Shown here: positions 25,561 to 38,240 of the stretch, piece by piece
How positions within the stretch are numbered: the stretch's first letter is position 1
How the letters are laid out: each line of letters starts with the position of its first letter
Assembly: GCA_008933995.1 (NCBI GenBank)
Contig: WARS01000034.1
Span: 1,193,501 to 1,257,500 of the forward strand
Source: Datnioides undecimradiatus
Lineage: Eukaryota; Chordata; Actinopteri; Lobotiformes; Datnioididae
DNA length: 64,000 nucleotides
Direction: 5' to 3'
Notes under the pieces: model-generated
Seen by the model: only the letters and a program-made list of their open reading frames with translations
The model's database searches: none
Told to the model about the DNA's origin: nothing
Position numbers and translations under genes: made by a program

Positions 25561-26039
25561 GCTATTAAAAGCTCATCAGTATTTAGAGCTAATGTGTATA
25601 TGACCTATGTTTACTCACTGGGAAAGCTCTCCAACATGAGATGATGAGGTTTACATGCAAAATGGGGGATTAACACATAATTACCAAATGACTTATGCTG
25701 GATAACCAGGCTGTGGGATTTGACTGGACTTTTGACATAATCTGTTACACATATCTGCTTTTGTCATTCATAAAAATGAAATTAGCCCGTTGTGTTACTT
25801 CCAGCCATCAGCATGCAGCTCATTTGTCTGACTCTCTGACACTTCTCCCTATCGCCTCCTCTATCCCTCCGTAACCATGACACCCATGGAGATCTGCCTC
25901 TATTATCACTATGATAACACATCTCCTCGCACCATAATAAGGGACAAGCAGCTCATGCAACATAATGACTTCACTTCAGCCTGAGAGAAGGTAACTCTGT
26001 GATGGGCGCAGTCACGAGACACGCCAGGACATGAAAACA

Positions 26040-26195
26040 AGTCACTGTGGAAGTCTGGCTAGGGTCACATGCTCGCTGGGTTGCTGTCCATGACTGAGCA
26101 AATGAGAGCCATTAATTCTGTGGAATTCAATCAACATTCCCGGGTGACACCAGATTTAACCCCTCAGGCACCCTGTAAGATGTGAATAAGACAGA
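26040..26195. promoter_or_regulatory. Candidate conserved non-coding element, vangl1 intron 1
   Basis: Repeat-free block with GCCATTAATTC and CAATCAACATTCCC words. No coding signature. Texture-based call. Confidence 0.22.
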
Positions 26196-29159
26196 GACAC
26201 AAAAAGGGACTGTGAGGAGGAAACAACAGCAGAGTCAGATCCAGAGTCTCTTTTAGCATTTTAATAAATCTGCTTGTTATCTATTAAAATGATAATTAAC
26301 ATGTAGCTTTTGAGCAGTGGGTTGCTATTAGTTTTCACCTGCTGTCAATGAGAGTCTGTCTCACCAACACTGACTCCAAACCTGATGTTTGTGTCACACC
26401 ATTACCCTTTACCTGTTGCATTTTTGTGCTGAGTTACTAGGCAACCACATGATCCTGAGTGGACTGTCAATAAACTGTTGATGAGTGTATTAGATAACTT
26501 AAGCTGATCCTAACCCCTCACCTCATTTGAAATGATGGTATCTTCAGAAAGTTTGAGTCACTCTGAATAAAATGGTGGATTATGCATGTGTGCTCAAATA
26601 TTCAGTTATGACTCTGAAGGGCAATTTTTGGTGCAAGGTGAGTCAAAACCAGGTAAATCAGCAGCAAGAGTAGAACTGATTTTCTCTCTACAACACCAGC
26701 CGAGATCAGACCTGACACGCCAGATTGTTTGTCACACAAAACTATCTGGGAAGTTGTCCTTGGAAAAAGGGCAGGTACCTCCAAGAAAATATTTGACAGA
26801 TGATTGGATAAAGCACTAGTCTATCACAGAGTAGCTGTAACTAATCAATTAAAAAATAACATGTGGCGCTTGCTGAAGCCAGCCAGTAATAGCATGAAAA
26901 CAAGCCTTCAGTGCCATTCTTTGCTCTTCTTTAAATTAGAAAATACTGGTTTACGCTAACGGTAGCTTCTCGCTGTTGTCACACCTGAGCAACATCTGTA
27001 GCTTCAATTTGCTCTTCGCAGGATTGGTTCAAACCATGTGGTTCGACCAAAAGTGCATAACTTAAAGCTTGGTGCTGCTCAGCCAGTGTGATCTTGTGAT
27101 CTAATAATTCTGCCACATGAGGTAAGCAAACAGCAGTCTCTTTCAGCTTAACCAGTATCTTTGCCTCAGGTGTCTTCCTCTGCACCCCTTTAATGATTAT
27201 AATGTCAGTGACAGAGAGAATGCTTTTTGCACAACTGTGCGCCCACTGGGATGGGTTTCCATCAAACTGAGAGACAGTTTACTACACTAACAGCTAAATG
27301 ATGATTATAGCTGTGCAGAACATCAGTCTTTCCCAAGAGGAGCAGACAGTGAAGAGATTTTATACTCTTATATATTCCATTATTGTTGCTACTTCAAATG
27401 TAACTGAACTGAATTGAATTTGCTGAAATGGAAACACAACTTCTGTCACCTTTAATTACAGAAAAACCATTCATTTTCAGATTTAGTTGAAGTTGAATAG
27501 CGTTCCTGTAGCCTATTTTTGCACATACTACCTTTACTGCTCTACTCTGGCAGCACAAATACTTCACTTTACTTCAGACAGATTTTATTTATTATACAAA
27601 AAAAACCACTAAAATGTCATCATGGACTACTGATGAATTACATTTAAATAATGCATCTATATTCCACAATTGCTTTAGACCACTATGTTGAAAACTCCAG
27701 CTGTATCAAAAAGGCCACTGTTATTTGTAGCCTTAGTTTTAATACTTGAATTTTACCAGCAGTGTTTCTGCAGCTGCTCATTCTCTGGTGATGTATGGTT
27801 ATGTCTTATACAGAGACTAATGTCACATTTTGCTGCTACAGTTTCCCCAGGGGTATCACCTTTTCATCTCATGTCATATCAAGTACTCAACTCACGCTCC
27901 TGTTGATGTCACATGTGACAAGATCACGCAACATAGCTGGACTGGCGAGCCTACAGTTAACAGACAATAGGGAGAAACCCTGACATATTGCCCATTTCCT
28001 CTCAAGAGACCAACTCTTCTGAACTTATTTTCCCCTGATACAGCAGTGAAAACAAACCATAAGCTATGAAGTCCAACAATGACTCTGCAACCTGTACACT
28101 TCAACATATATACAACACAATGGAGCTCTGTAGGCATGCAATGCTCCTATGTGGGTTTTCGAGCACACACCTCACATCCAAGAGCTCTTGACAGGTGTCA
28201 TCATTGCTATCAATACTCCCTCTGCAGCTGTCATGCAAACCAGAACCACGTCCCCAGGACTGACAGCGAAGACGAATCCATGTCTGATTGGAATCACACA
28301 ACTCTCGAATGTTAATCTCACCGTTGAACATACAAGACGTCATGATAATGAAGGTATTGCATTATGTATGGAGAAGGAAGAAACAGTCTTCACCATTTCA
28401 TGTTGGTCTGGACTCTCACAGTGTCAACCTCTGTTATCATGGCAGCTTTGCTCGGTGTCACCTTGGTATCTCTACCGAAAATCTGCTCTTGACTGACTGA
28501 GGTGAGAATACCAAGCACTGACAAAAATGCCTTCATTAAAGGCAGTGAAACAAATATCAAATATCTACTCAAGCAGTTTGGTTTTTTTAAGTAATGGGAT
28601 TAAGTTGGTTATAAGTTTAGCAGCAGTTAAAAATATTAGACATACTGATACATTTAAGTCATTATAAAGGAAATATCTGAATTAAATTATTAATTACTCA
28701 TGTAATAAACAAATTATAAGGAAAATAATAATCATCCCAAAATTGATCAACACCACATAACAATGTATTGTTAATTTCTTTATGCAAAATGATTAAAATA
28801 AAGTCAATTGACATCACAAATGGATGGAAACTCAAATCAGTCATTGATTAGACTGCACATTAGCACTGAACACATGCTACAGGAGCATGTTTTTAGCACT
28901 GTTGAACATTACCTGACTGTAATTATGAAGACTCAACAATAAAGACTCTTGACTCTAATTGGCTTTGAGTTCATTTTTTAAAAATCCCCCATTAAATAAG
29001 GTGCTGAGCTGACCTGTGGTGGAGACAGACAACCCAAGAGGAAGGGTTATATTAGATTTATAGGAAGTTCAGCAAAGATGAAAGTGGGCTTTATGAGAAG
29101 GAATAGTCTCACTTCATCACTTGCCTGTCTGGTGGAGCTCCAGAACAGGTTTACCCTCC

Positions 29160-30230
29160 CGGTCCCTACCTGTGACCTAACAGGCTAGCGGACCTAGAGG
29201 CAGGAAACTCCCTGGTTTCACCGTGGCCTCGGAAGCCCCCTCCCCTCACCTCAGCAGCCTATTTTAGCGACTACTTGCAACGCCAACGCGCAGCACGGTG
29301 GTTTCTGTCGGCTGTTCAGTGTGTGTTTTTGGCTTCCTGGTTGTTTTCAGAGACTGGGGTTGCCGCCGCGTATCCGTCCGCGTCAACTCTGCCGCCGCAG
29401 GTTACAGTTTACAGCTGAGCTGCGGTGCCCCAGCCGGGGTAATGCGGATCAAGTCAACCGTATGAAACATAGTTGACTTTTTACCAGGACGCACAGCGGC
29501 TCTGCGAGTTTCTGGCTGAGAAACTACTATTTGAGCAAACTGACACTGAAACAAACTCGAAAGTGTGGCAATAAAATGAACAAATACGGTAAACTTCCCC
29601 CCAGTGTTGGGCTGCGCGTTGGTCTGACCGCAGTTTGAGGGCATTCAAATGAAGTTGAAAGCATTCCCTTTCATACAGGTAGGCAACACAGCCAGGGCGT
29701 GTTCCCACGTCTCTCTTTAAAAACACACATTCAGCCAAACACTTAAATAACAGCCTTTGTTCTGAGTGTATAAAACGATGTAGACACGCTAACGCACATA
29801 TTTGTGGGCTTAAAGAAACAAGACAGGACGTTATAAGGCTGTCAGGCAGCGCTTCACGCACTACTGAGCCCGCACACTAACATCTGCAGAATACATATGA
29901 CCAACACTGTCTCCCGCGTTATTAAAACACAACTCACCCTTTATCGGCGGAGATATCATTCCCCGAGGTTGATCATTTATCCAGAGGTTATAAAATAGTT
30001 TGCCCCAGAGCACACGGTAGGCTACAGTAGGAAGCAGCCCTTGGTAGCCGTAGGAATCACCCTGGCAGTCAGGAATTTCACAGGGGGCAGTGCTTCGCAG
30101 CATATGGGGGTGTAGTACGGCGACAGGGCGCTAGGGGGGTGCCGTCACCACGGGAGGGCCGCCGGTGTGCGACTGCCAACAATACACAAGCGAAGAAGAA
30201 GCGAACCTGCTGCGTATTGAATTGGTCAAT
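29160..30230 (-). promoter_or_regulatory. vangl1: CpG-rich promoter region of vangl1
   Basis: This stretch is markedly richer in CpG than its surroundings, particularly 29281-29400 (gccgccgcg, gtccgcgtc) and 30110-30180 (cggcgacagggcgc, gggccgccgg). It lies upstream of the vangl1 start-codon exon in the right orientation, as expected for the CpG-island promoter of a broadly expressed developmental gene. No TATA box was seen. A divergent plus-strand transcript cannot be excluded. Confidence 0.55.
29938..30130 (-). other. vangl1: Candidate vangl1 non-coding exon 1
   Basis: A strong minus-strand donor (AAAGG|GTGAGTT) ends a possible exon at 29938. A second candidate donor (GCTGAG|GTGAGG) ends at 29250. 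Either could be the leader exon spliced to 18867. The upstream boundary is a guess set by the CpG-rich region. Confidence 0.3.
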
Positions 30231-31035
30231 TAAGGTAATGTGTTGTATTCAAGTGATTAGAGGGTCTCACCTGTATACTGAAGAGGAGTTTTTTTATCAT
30301 TAAGTGGTACCAGTTGTTAGAAAATATGTGATTGAGTTTTAATTGTTTATTTTACTTGTTTTTAATGTTTCCCTAATATAAATGTTTATTTCTGTGCAAA
30401 GCTATGTTTTGCTGTCTGGTATAATGTATCTTGTTCTAGTGAAGATCAATCAAATAAATTTCTAGAAAGTAATTTTTTAGAAAAATACAGAGGTAAAACA
30501 AGAGTGTGCTGGTATAGCGGATAGAATACTATAATTTAAAATTAAAGACTGTGTCCTGACTTGTTTAAAGATGCATTGAAATACTGTGCACTAAATAACT
30601 GCAAATATTTGTGATAATGAAAAATTATTTCCCAAAACCATTAAAAGCCTTTTGTCTGATCAGTGATGGTGCTCCAAACAAGCAGATGGGGGAAAGAATG
30701 GCAGGATCTCACACAGTTGCTGTTGCCTCAACAAGTCTGAGATTTGCATTGCATGGACGTCGCACATGTCAGAGGCGAAAACTGACAGCAGTCAATAAAA
30801 TGGTTGATGCCATGGAAACGAGCTGAACATCCTCTGCTCTACCACCAAGTGCACATTCTGTCACACAGGAGCAGCTATAGGGAGTAAAAACTTCGATTAG
30901 AATCACAAAGTTTACAAAAGACATTGTCAAAGTTTAGACAAGACCACTCTCTATTCTCTCTTCCACCCACGCACAGGCAATGTTTGTGTCACAGCCCATG
31001 AACTTGAATAACGTAAACAGTTGTCAGCGATAAAG

Positions 31036-31074
31036 TCACTCACTCACTCACTCACTCACTCACTCATTCACTCA
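31036..31074 (+). repeat. (CACT)n tetranucleotide microsatellite
   Basis: About nine CACT units, the last interrupted by a 'cattca' variant. Confidence 0.95.
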
Positions 31075-31454
31075 AAGCAACCAAACAAATCAGTGGAGTG
31101 ATAGCAATCAGGTCTGGACACAGTCACTGAAAGAGGCACAAAGAAGTCACTGAGGCCTTGAAGCAGCCTCTTAAAAGGGAATGTAAACAAATATTCCTCT
31201 GTTTTTGGAAGATACCTTCTAGTCCTTTAATAAAGCAGGACACAGGACGATCTGATATTCAACCCTGACCCTCACCTAAAACTGCCATAACTCACTGTAA
31301 ATGTACTTTACAGGAAGAGCTCAGGGGCACTGGTATTTTCACTGACAATACTGGAATGTTTTATTGACTGTAGTGGAGATTTATTTATTCTTGTACACTA
31401 TTTTTGAATAAACTGTGGCTCAGGATAATAACGTTCCTCACATTCAAACAGTCT

Positions 31455-31545
31455 ATTTGGACGAGTGGTTTACAATCTGTGGGCCAGGACACCTTCAGTG
31501 GGTCACAAGATAAATCAGAGGGTCACAACACAATGAACAAGACAG
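31455..31545. repeat. Interspersed repeat family C fragment
   Basis: 'gtggtttacaatctgtgggccagga…gggtcacaagataaatcagagggtcac' is similar to 'gtggtttccagctgagggtcgggcccc' at 43009-43035. Both resemble a fish repeat with a 'gtggttctcaatctgtgggtcgggac'-type end that I recall. Confidence 0.4.
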
Positions 31546-32999
31546 AGCTGCAAAAACAAACATTTATGCTACATATACCCTGCTATATTTTGCTCTCTTT
31601 TCTTGTTAGTTACTTAATAATTTTATTACTAATAACAATTTAAAACCCTTTGAAAAGTATTAAGTTAAAATGTGAAAATGTGAAAATCTTTGCTGGATTT
31701 GGATAAAAGTAATCATTGCTTCCTTTCAAAGGAAAAGTAAGCTGACACTATCGGAGGTAAGATAAATATAATGCTACAGATGGCAGAAACTACTAATTTA
31801 AAGGAGTATTTGGTCCAGATGTTCATCCCTGACTGGCTCAGTGCATCACTAGGTGTGAGGTATTCATTTAAATTTTACCAAAAATATACATATAGATGAT
31901 TTATCTAAAATTATAATCATAGAAACTGCATCTCATACATGTTCACAGGTACACAGCAGTACTAATTCCTTTACTAGAGCACCTTTAACCTCAATAAGTA
32001 TATCTGGGTAAATAAAAGGTTACATAAAATCAATTAAAACACGTATCTCTACCAATTGATTTCACATTTCTCTGTTGCTGCTGCCATTTGTTCTCTATGG
32101 TGTCAGGAGACAAGGGGCAGAGGTGGGGGAGTTGCAGCCCAGTTCATTCATTCTACAAACACACACACAAAAGTTCAAACCACAAGGCAACAGATGCCTC
32201 CAGCAATTACACGGCTGTATATGAATCAATATTTTGTCCTCCTTTGAACCGCACCCTTACCCCAACACACACTCACACACACTCCTCACACCCTTAGATA
32301 TATCTCATCCCCTCCAGAACACAATGGAGGTCATGACTGGGACACGACCCCTTTCCCTCCCCAAGGAGGGCCAAATAAACACCAATGCTGTGTCAAGGAT
32401 GGGGGATGGATGATGGGCAGTGTGTGGATAATTCTATGTCAATAATTGGACATACCCACATTTATGAAAAGATGATAACAGAACAGCATCAATATATACT
32501 TGTTAAGACTTCAGAATTCAATTGTTGTTTTATATAGGTACATTAAAATAACTTTCTTAAAGGATTTTATGATGAATCATAATTTTGTGCCATTTCTTTG
32601 GATAATCTCCCTCATGCTGATTCTCTCCAGAATATCCCTATCAGCAGTTCTCACGCCTCGTAGTTTAAGATCTGTGCGCCACCATGTGACACTTTGGCGC
32701 TATTACAACACCAAAATGTGCATAAAATGTTTCATCTGCCAGGCAGACAGATGAATGCTTTATATATGTCTGATATATTTTACACTTGGTGAGTTTTAAA
32801 ATAAACAATAAATCCACCCTTTGAGTTAAATCATAGGACATACTTAGTTGTGTTGTCAGTCTGCTTGTTTGGCTGTTGGTAGAATAATTTTACAATTGTT
32901 TTACTAAATGTAAAAACAAAAAAATAAAAAATAAAAAGAAAGCGTGATCAATTAAAACTAGTCTTCAGGAATCAATTTGTCATCTATAAGTTAACAAAA

Positions 33000-33350
33000 A
33001 CCTCCATGCCCGGATGTGTGAATCAATCAGCTGCAGCGATAGCGGTGAAATCAGATTACACAGCTGAATGGGAGCGCGAGGCACCCTTGCAGGCACGCGC
33101 GTCGTGTGACGGGGAGCAGCGGCAGCACGTGCTGTCACTTTTTCATGTTTATTCAAAGTGGGAAGCGCGCGCAGATGGCCCCTATTGAGGATGCGAGGTG
33201 GGGGCCCCTGAGATCAATTCAATTTGGTGTCCGGAAGATGGATGGATTCCTCCCCAAAGACACGGAGTTTATGAGTTTAGAGAGGTTTTTGGTAAATAGA
33301 GAGAGGAGAGAAATGAAAGCGCGTAAAAATGAAGACGAAGTGGGAAGAGG
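33000..33350. promoter_or_regulatory. Candidate conserved non-coding element between vangl1 and nhlh2
   Basis: A GC-rich, repeat-free block with a 12-bp palindromic E-box (CAGCACGTGCTG, 33123-33134), a 'gaatcaatcagctg' word and 'ttcaatttggtgtcc'. Its right end carries the element shared with 46480-46526. No splice-flanked frame is visible. Confidence 0.35.
33311..33349 (+). repeat. Dispersed near-duplicate element, copy 1
   Basis: 'aaatgaaagcgcgtaaaaatgaagacgaagtgggaag' is about 85% identical to 46490-46524, including 19 identical consecutive bases ('aaatgaagacgaagtggga'). It could be a regulatory duplicate or a repeat fragment. Confidence 0.6.
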
Positions 33351-34599
33351 TGCAGTTTATGAGACCACACACATGCATGCATGCACACACGTGGAGGGAG
33401 ATATTCAGTCTGCAGCACGATGAATGAGAGATTTTACAGAGCATCTTTACAGTCGGCCAGATGAGACTCTCTGTTCAGGGTCCAATTACAGTCAGTGTGA
33501 AGAATTAGGTTTAAAGGCCCAATACCAATATTTTCATAGAGCTATATGCAGGTGTACTGTGGGGTCAAGGGTGGGTCATAGATACGACATGACATGTACA
33601 TTTTAGTTTTCATTAGGGTGCATATTTTGTGCCACAGCAGCAGATACAATAACAGAAAATCTTTTTAAAGACATCTAGACTGCATACAAAGCTATATCAA
33701 CATGTGACACTAAAAACTGATATAGTAATTATATACACTATAAGTAATTACTGCAAAAAATAATAATACATAATAATGAGAAATAAGCAAGACTGGATAG
33801 CCAAAACAGGAAAATGTCTAATGACCCTCAGGGAGCCTGAAGGCCTTAGGCTGACTAACTGTGACAATAAACTCTCAGATTTTTTTAAAAGTAACGGCAA
33901 ATTTATGCAGTAATATTCACCTCTAAAGTGCATTATAATCTGAATCAATAAACTTTTGTATTTTTATCTAATTAATGGAGGCCTACGTCTATTTTTGCCT
34001 GACAGGTTGAACGGGCCCTGCAAATGATGTGAGGACACAAGACAGATTAAATACAAAAACGTGCACTTCAATTATAATGTTTGAAAAGACTCTATAAAAA
34101 GTTAAAAACATAAAATCAGCATCTGTTTTGATGAAGTAACTCTTTAGTGCAAAAATAAACTAACTTCACCATTTCAAATGTGAGTATTTCTTTGATTTCT
34201 TTTAGGGTTAAACTTAAGGTGTTTGGGTTTGGTGCTTCAAAATAAAATATGCTAAAGTGACTCGTTGACATTGTTTAAATGATTTATCAAGAAAATAATC
34301 TGCAGACTAATCGATTAAGAAAATAAACATTAATTGCAGTCCTAGTGACCTTTCTGTTCTGCAATACTGATAAAACCAGGGAATTAAATTCAAGACAGGG
34401 CAGCATTGAGCAAATAATCATTTTTTAGCCATAATAAGAGAGGATTAAAGATGAGATAATTCTTCCTTAATGTCTTTATGATTCAGTAATTATAAATCTG
34501 CATCTTGGCCCGTGCATGTGTGTGGGTGCCCTCTGAGACTCAAAAAAGGGACAGCAGGATGTTGAATAAACTCCCCTCCTGACTCACAGTGACTCACAA

Positions 34600-34860
34600 C
34601 CAATGAGGCATCCGCAACAAAGGCCCGAACAATTGGATTTAAAAGATCTTAACCAAATTGAAACCCAATGAATATCGCCGTTTTAACTCGCCAGATTGGG
34701 CCGTGCGCCGGGGCCTAATGCATGCACACACACCTTATGACAGGCCCGCGGTACAGATGGTCCGAGCGTGAGTCTGAATGAGAGGGGGACCATCCGCGGC
34801 TGCTGACGCATTGTGGGGGGACGTCGTCTTCAATACAGCACTTAATGAGAACAGACTGAC
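34600..34860. promoter_or_regulatory. Strong candidate conserved non-coding element
   Basis: Repeat-free sequence dense in homeodomain/CCAAT-like words (gaacaattgg, aaacccaatgaatat, cgccagattggg) with GC-rich islands (tgcgccggggcc, catccgcggctgctgac). It has the texture of deeply conserved enhancers near neural transcription factors. The overlapping minus frame has no domain. Confidence 0.4.
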
Positions 34861-36544
34861 TCTTTCTCCCTCCCACCCCCTCCCCTTCTCCTTCCTCCGT
34901 CCATTCTATTCCTCCCCCTCCTCCCCCCTCTCTCTGATTCTCCACTTCTCCTCTCCTCTGCCCATTTCCATCTGTTTGGAGACAAAGGGCCACGAGCCAG
35001 CTCGAGCCCCGGGACCCTGCTGGTGAAGTAGGCAGGGATAATACGGCCCATCCCGGGGGCTGCATTTCAACACATGGACTAGGCTTTGTACTTCTGCTGC
35101 ACGAGCACCCTTCACACCACACACACACACACAGACACACAGAGCGATGCGCACGCTTCATGCACTCCCACAAACACACACCTCCATGAGAGAGGCAAGA
35201 AGGAGGAAGAGGAGGGAGAGGGAGGGGGGGCAGAGTTGCAATATTGACTGGGGAGTTCTCGCCTTGAACATGAACACTTCCATAATACCCAACGACGTGG
35301 AGAATAAAAGAGAGGGCGAAAAAATGAGGCAGCACAAAAAGCCCCAAATGTTGTTCCTCGTACTGTGAACATATGGCTGTTTGTTGTCATACTCTTTCTC
35401 CCTGTCCAATTTACACAGAGCTAGTGAGCTCTCAGAATTAAATGGGTGTGTGTAGAGCACTGTGTGTGTGTGCGCGCTCCTCCTGGCTTTGAGTATACCT
35501 GAATGATGATGAGGAGAAGGATGTCCAAACATTGATAATGGCCGCTGTATAATCCCCTGCTGTCTGCACACACCTCCTGACATATGGTCACTCCACGGCC
35601 TCCACCATTACATAAGCCCACAGTGCAAAGAGGGTGGTGTTGGTGGAGGGGGGAGGTTGTGGTGAAACGTGGTACTTTCTCACACACACACACACAAGCA
35701 TGCACCGGCCACACTGTCAGCCAGGCTGTTCAGTGCCCTCAGCAGTTTGGGCTTCGCCTGTCACTTTTCTCTCCCCTGCCCCTTCTGGGGGTTTGTAAAG
35801 AATAAATTGAAGAGGACTGATGCTACGGAAGCTTTTGGGATGAGGGGCACAAATGGCCTTGTAGTGCTTCACGGCGACGTACAGATGGACTCCTCCATTC
35901 AATAAGCTTGAGCAGAAGTCTATCTCCACACCATGCCAGAATCGCAGAGCTTGTTTTGTGTTCTGAAGAGGACAATCTGTTGATGCAACATATTGGTGTC
36001 CTTTTCTTTCTTTGTTTTTTTTTGTTGTTGTTGTTTTTGGTTTTTTGTTAGTTTTTGTCCGTTAAAAGCATCTAGAGCTGTCTGAAATTGAGGTTTAAAT
36101 GACATACAACCAAACTCTCATGAAAAGCTAATGATTATTTAAATGTTTCTCAGTGATTCTTATGTAATGCAAACTGCTGACAGTGCAGGTCTCAGATTTA
36201 TTCTTTGCCTCCTGTGATGGCAGCTAGCTTAGAGTTAACATCTGTACAGTTGTTGGCAGTTTGGCATGAATAAACACTAACCGGCGAGGTTGACGTGAAT
36301 GACTTGAGACCGACACTTGCTTTACTTTCTGTCCGAACACACCTTTAAAGCTATGTAGACTATGTATCATTTGCTATGTAGTGGTCACAAGCAGCAATTA
36401 CAAGATGACAAAACACTATTTCCCTACATTTCTCTTTGGTCAGTTGCTTTAACCCTTCCCTGCAGAAACAAACTGGAAAGACATCACTGATGTGTCACAT
36501 TTAAAGTTGGTAGTTGCTGTTTACAGCCCCCAGATGAATGAAAG

Positions 36545-36870
36545 TCCAATATTCACTCTCCTTTTAGCTCCGTTTTTGGTCTTCATCCACTTGTAGTAAA
36601 AATATCTGGTTCTTTAGCTGCTGATGGGTCCATTATGTTCAACAGCCAGTCTCTGTTTGTGTCTACTCTAGGCGTAGATAGAGAATAGTAGCTTTTTAGG
36701 GCCCTTTTGCTGAAGACAGCTGCTTGCTGCAGACCAAAAATGCTATGAGAGTGGTGAGAATGAACCAAAACAATGAAAATGTAGGCCACTACACCATGAA
36801 ACAATGAGCTGGAACTCATTATAAACCTCCTTAAAGCTGAGGGGAGTTACGGATACAGGTAATAATGAAT
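36545..36870. repeat. Interspersed repeat family B, partial copy
   Basis: Aligns in order with 12290-12560, sharing 'attcactct-cttttagct', 'gaagacagctg', 'gagagtggtgagaatgaaccaaaac' and 'caatgagctg'. Confidence 0.5.
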
Positions 36871-37380
36871 AATTATAAAGGTCAGCATGAATAGTTATCC
36901 CATTCACATTGTTCAGATGTTATCACTTGATATGTTATTATAGCGATATTGATCATTTCAAGGCACTATCATTAGGCCACCTAGCTTCACCTGCAAGTTT
37001 GCTAACATTAGCCAACACAAGCTCCTGGTCATACCAGAGTGCAGTGAAATTAGCATGGGTGCGTTTTACTTCTTGTGACTTCAACTTTTCATTTGTAAAA
37101 AGAACAATGCGTCATTTCCTCTTTCAAAAGTTAGCGCTTCTCAATTCGAGTTTATCTCCAAAATATGGACCTGACTAGTAAAAGCAGCCTTGCCACCTTT
37201 CAAAACTTTGTGTAGGAGCACTGAAGGTAAAATAAAACAGTCAGCCAGATGAGTGACAGATGCCAAACAGAAAAAAGGGAGACACAGGAGGCCATAGAGC
37301 TGAAAAGGAAAGTAAATTTCATGATATTTTCAATCTCCACAGATAAAAGATTTGCTAAAACCTCACTGCAGTTGCCACCT

Positions 37381-37443
<63 letters not shown>
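37381..37443 (+). repeat. (GATA)n tetranucleotide microsatellite
   Basis: About 15 perfect GATA units, a Bkm-type array. Confidence 0.97.
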
Positions 37444-37659
37444 TCTGTTGCTCAATTGGAGCTTCTTAACTCTGGCATTTCCAGGGTGAAGAGGTCCATT
37501 CCCACTGGGGCCACCCATGCTTGTGCAAAAAAAAAAAAAGAAAAAGGTTCACTCATGATAATCTAATGAAGCCTGGATAAAAGCATTCACACATCCTCCA
37601 CATCTTCTGTTCTGTAACTCATCTACAAGCTTTTTATAGCCCAATCGATGGGAAAAAGC

Positions 37660-37830
37660 GTATATATCACAAATGAATATAAATATTTGGACCTTTTTGT
37701 TCATACCATTTGGCAATATTACATCTCGGCGCTCGCTCGCTCATAAATTTCCATCTCTCCCATCCCTCCTCTCTCCCCGGGTTTCCCACGGGAGGTGCCA
37801 GACGGCCAGTAATTTGGTTGTCTTGGCTCG
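37660..37830. promoter_or_regulatory. Candidate conserved non-coding element
   Basis: Repeat-free block with 'ttggcaatattacatc', 'gctcataaattt' and 'gacggccagtaatttgg'. It contrasts with the flanking microsatellites. Texture-based call. Confidence 0.25.
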
Positions 37831-37922
37831 TCTGGAGTAACACCTGCCCCCTCTCTGGGGAGGGAGAGAGCCTTTCAGCCAGGAGCACACATGTAGGCTA
37901 CCACTGCCTTTAGCTGCTGACC

Positions 37923-37924
<2 letters not shown>

Positions 37925-37958
<34 letters not shown>
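37925..37958 (+). repeat. (TG)n microsatellite
   Basis: About 17 TG units. Confidence 0.97.
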
Positions 37959-37963
<5 letters not shown>

Positions 37964-38089
37964 AGTATGAGTTTCCTGCTATCTGCATGGGTTTGCACTT
38001 ATTTCACCTTGCATGTCTGTGTGAGTGTACAGTAGGCTAAAAGCGAGTGTAAGCTTGTGTGTGTGTGTACAGAAAGCCATCTGAAATCT

Positions 38090-38240
38090 TGTGTGCCAAT
38101 TTGCATGAGAACTTATATCACCCTGTCCCGAGTGCGTGCGCGCGACTTCGCGTGACCGTCAATCTGACGTCATCGTGTGCTTGAGTCCATCGCTGCAATC
38201 AGCTGAAAATTGCAGGCGGGTGTCCGTTGCTATTAGCTAT
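38090..38240. promoter_or_regulatory. CpG-rich block with full palindromic CRE
   Basis: TGACGTCA occurs at 38165-38172 within a locally CpG-rich stretch (gtgcgtgcgcgcgacttcgcgtgacc) embedded in AT-rich DNA. It could be an enhancer or a minor promoter about 2 kb beyond the nhlh2 3' end. Confidence 0.35.

Larger units (their letters stand above)
18871..29249. other. vangl1 intron 1
   Basis: A large first intron, about 10.4-11.1 kb depending on the donor. It contains a (CA)n tract, a complete inverted-arm repeat, a short tandem duplication and three enhancer-like blocks. The 132-codon minus-strand frame at 24215-24613 is unrecognised and lacks exon signals. AT-rich single-copy sequence fills 19450-20700 and 28570-28990. 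Confidence 0.6.

Noticed and set aside
28079..28500. Several overlapping frames of 70-115 codons on both strands
   Set aside because: None has a recognisable domain or splice signals, and the overlap of many frames on both strands argues against coding.
30127..30150. CTCF-like site near the vangl1 promoter
   Set aside because: The 'gcgctaggggggtgcc' sequence does not keep the core CTCF spacing in either orientation.
34715..35347. 210-codon minus-strand frame
   Set aside because: GC-rich, purine-rich and CA-repeat sequence explains the open frame. Several other frames on both strands are open here too, and no protein family is recognisable.
37381..37443. Possible CRISPR-like or satellite array
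   Set aside because: It is a simple tetranucleotide microsatellite with no spacers, in a vertebrate genome.
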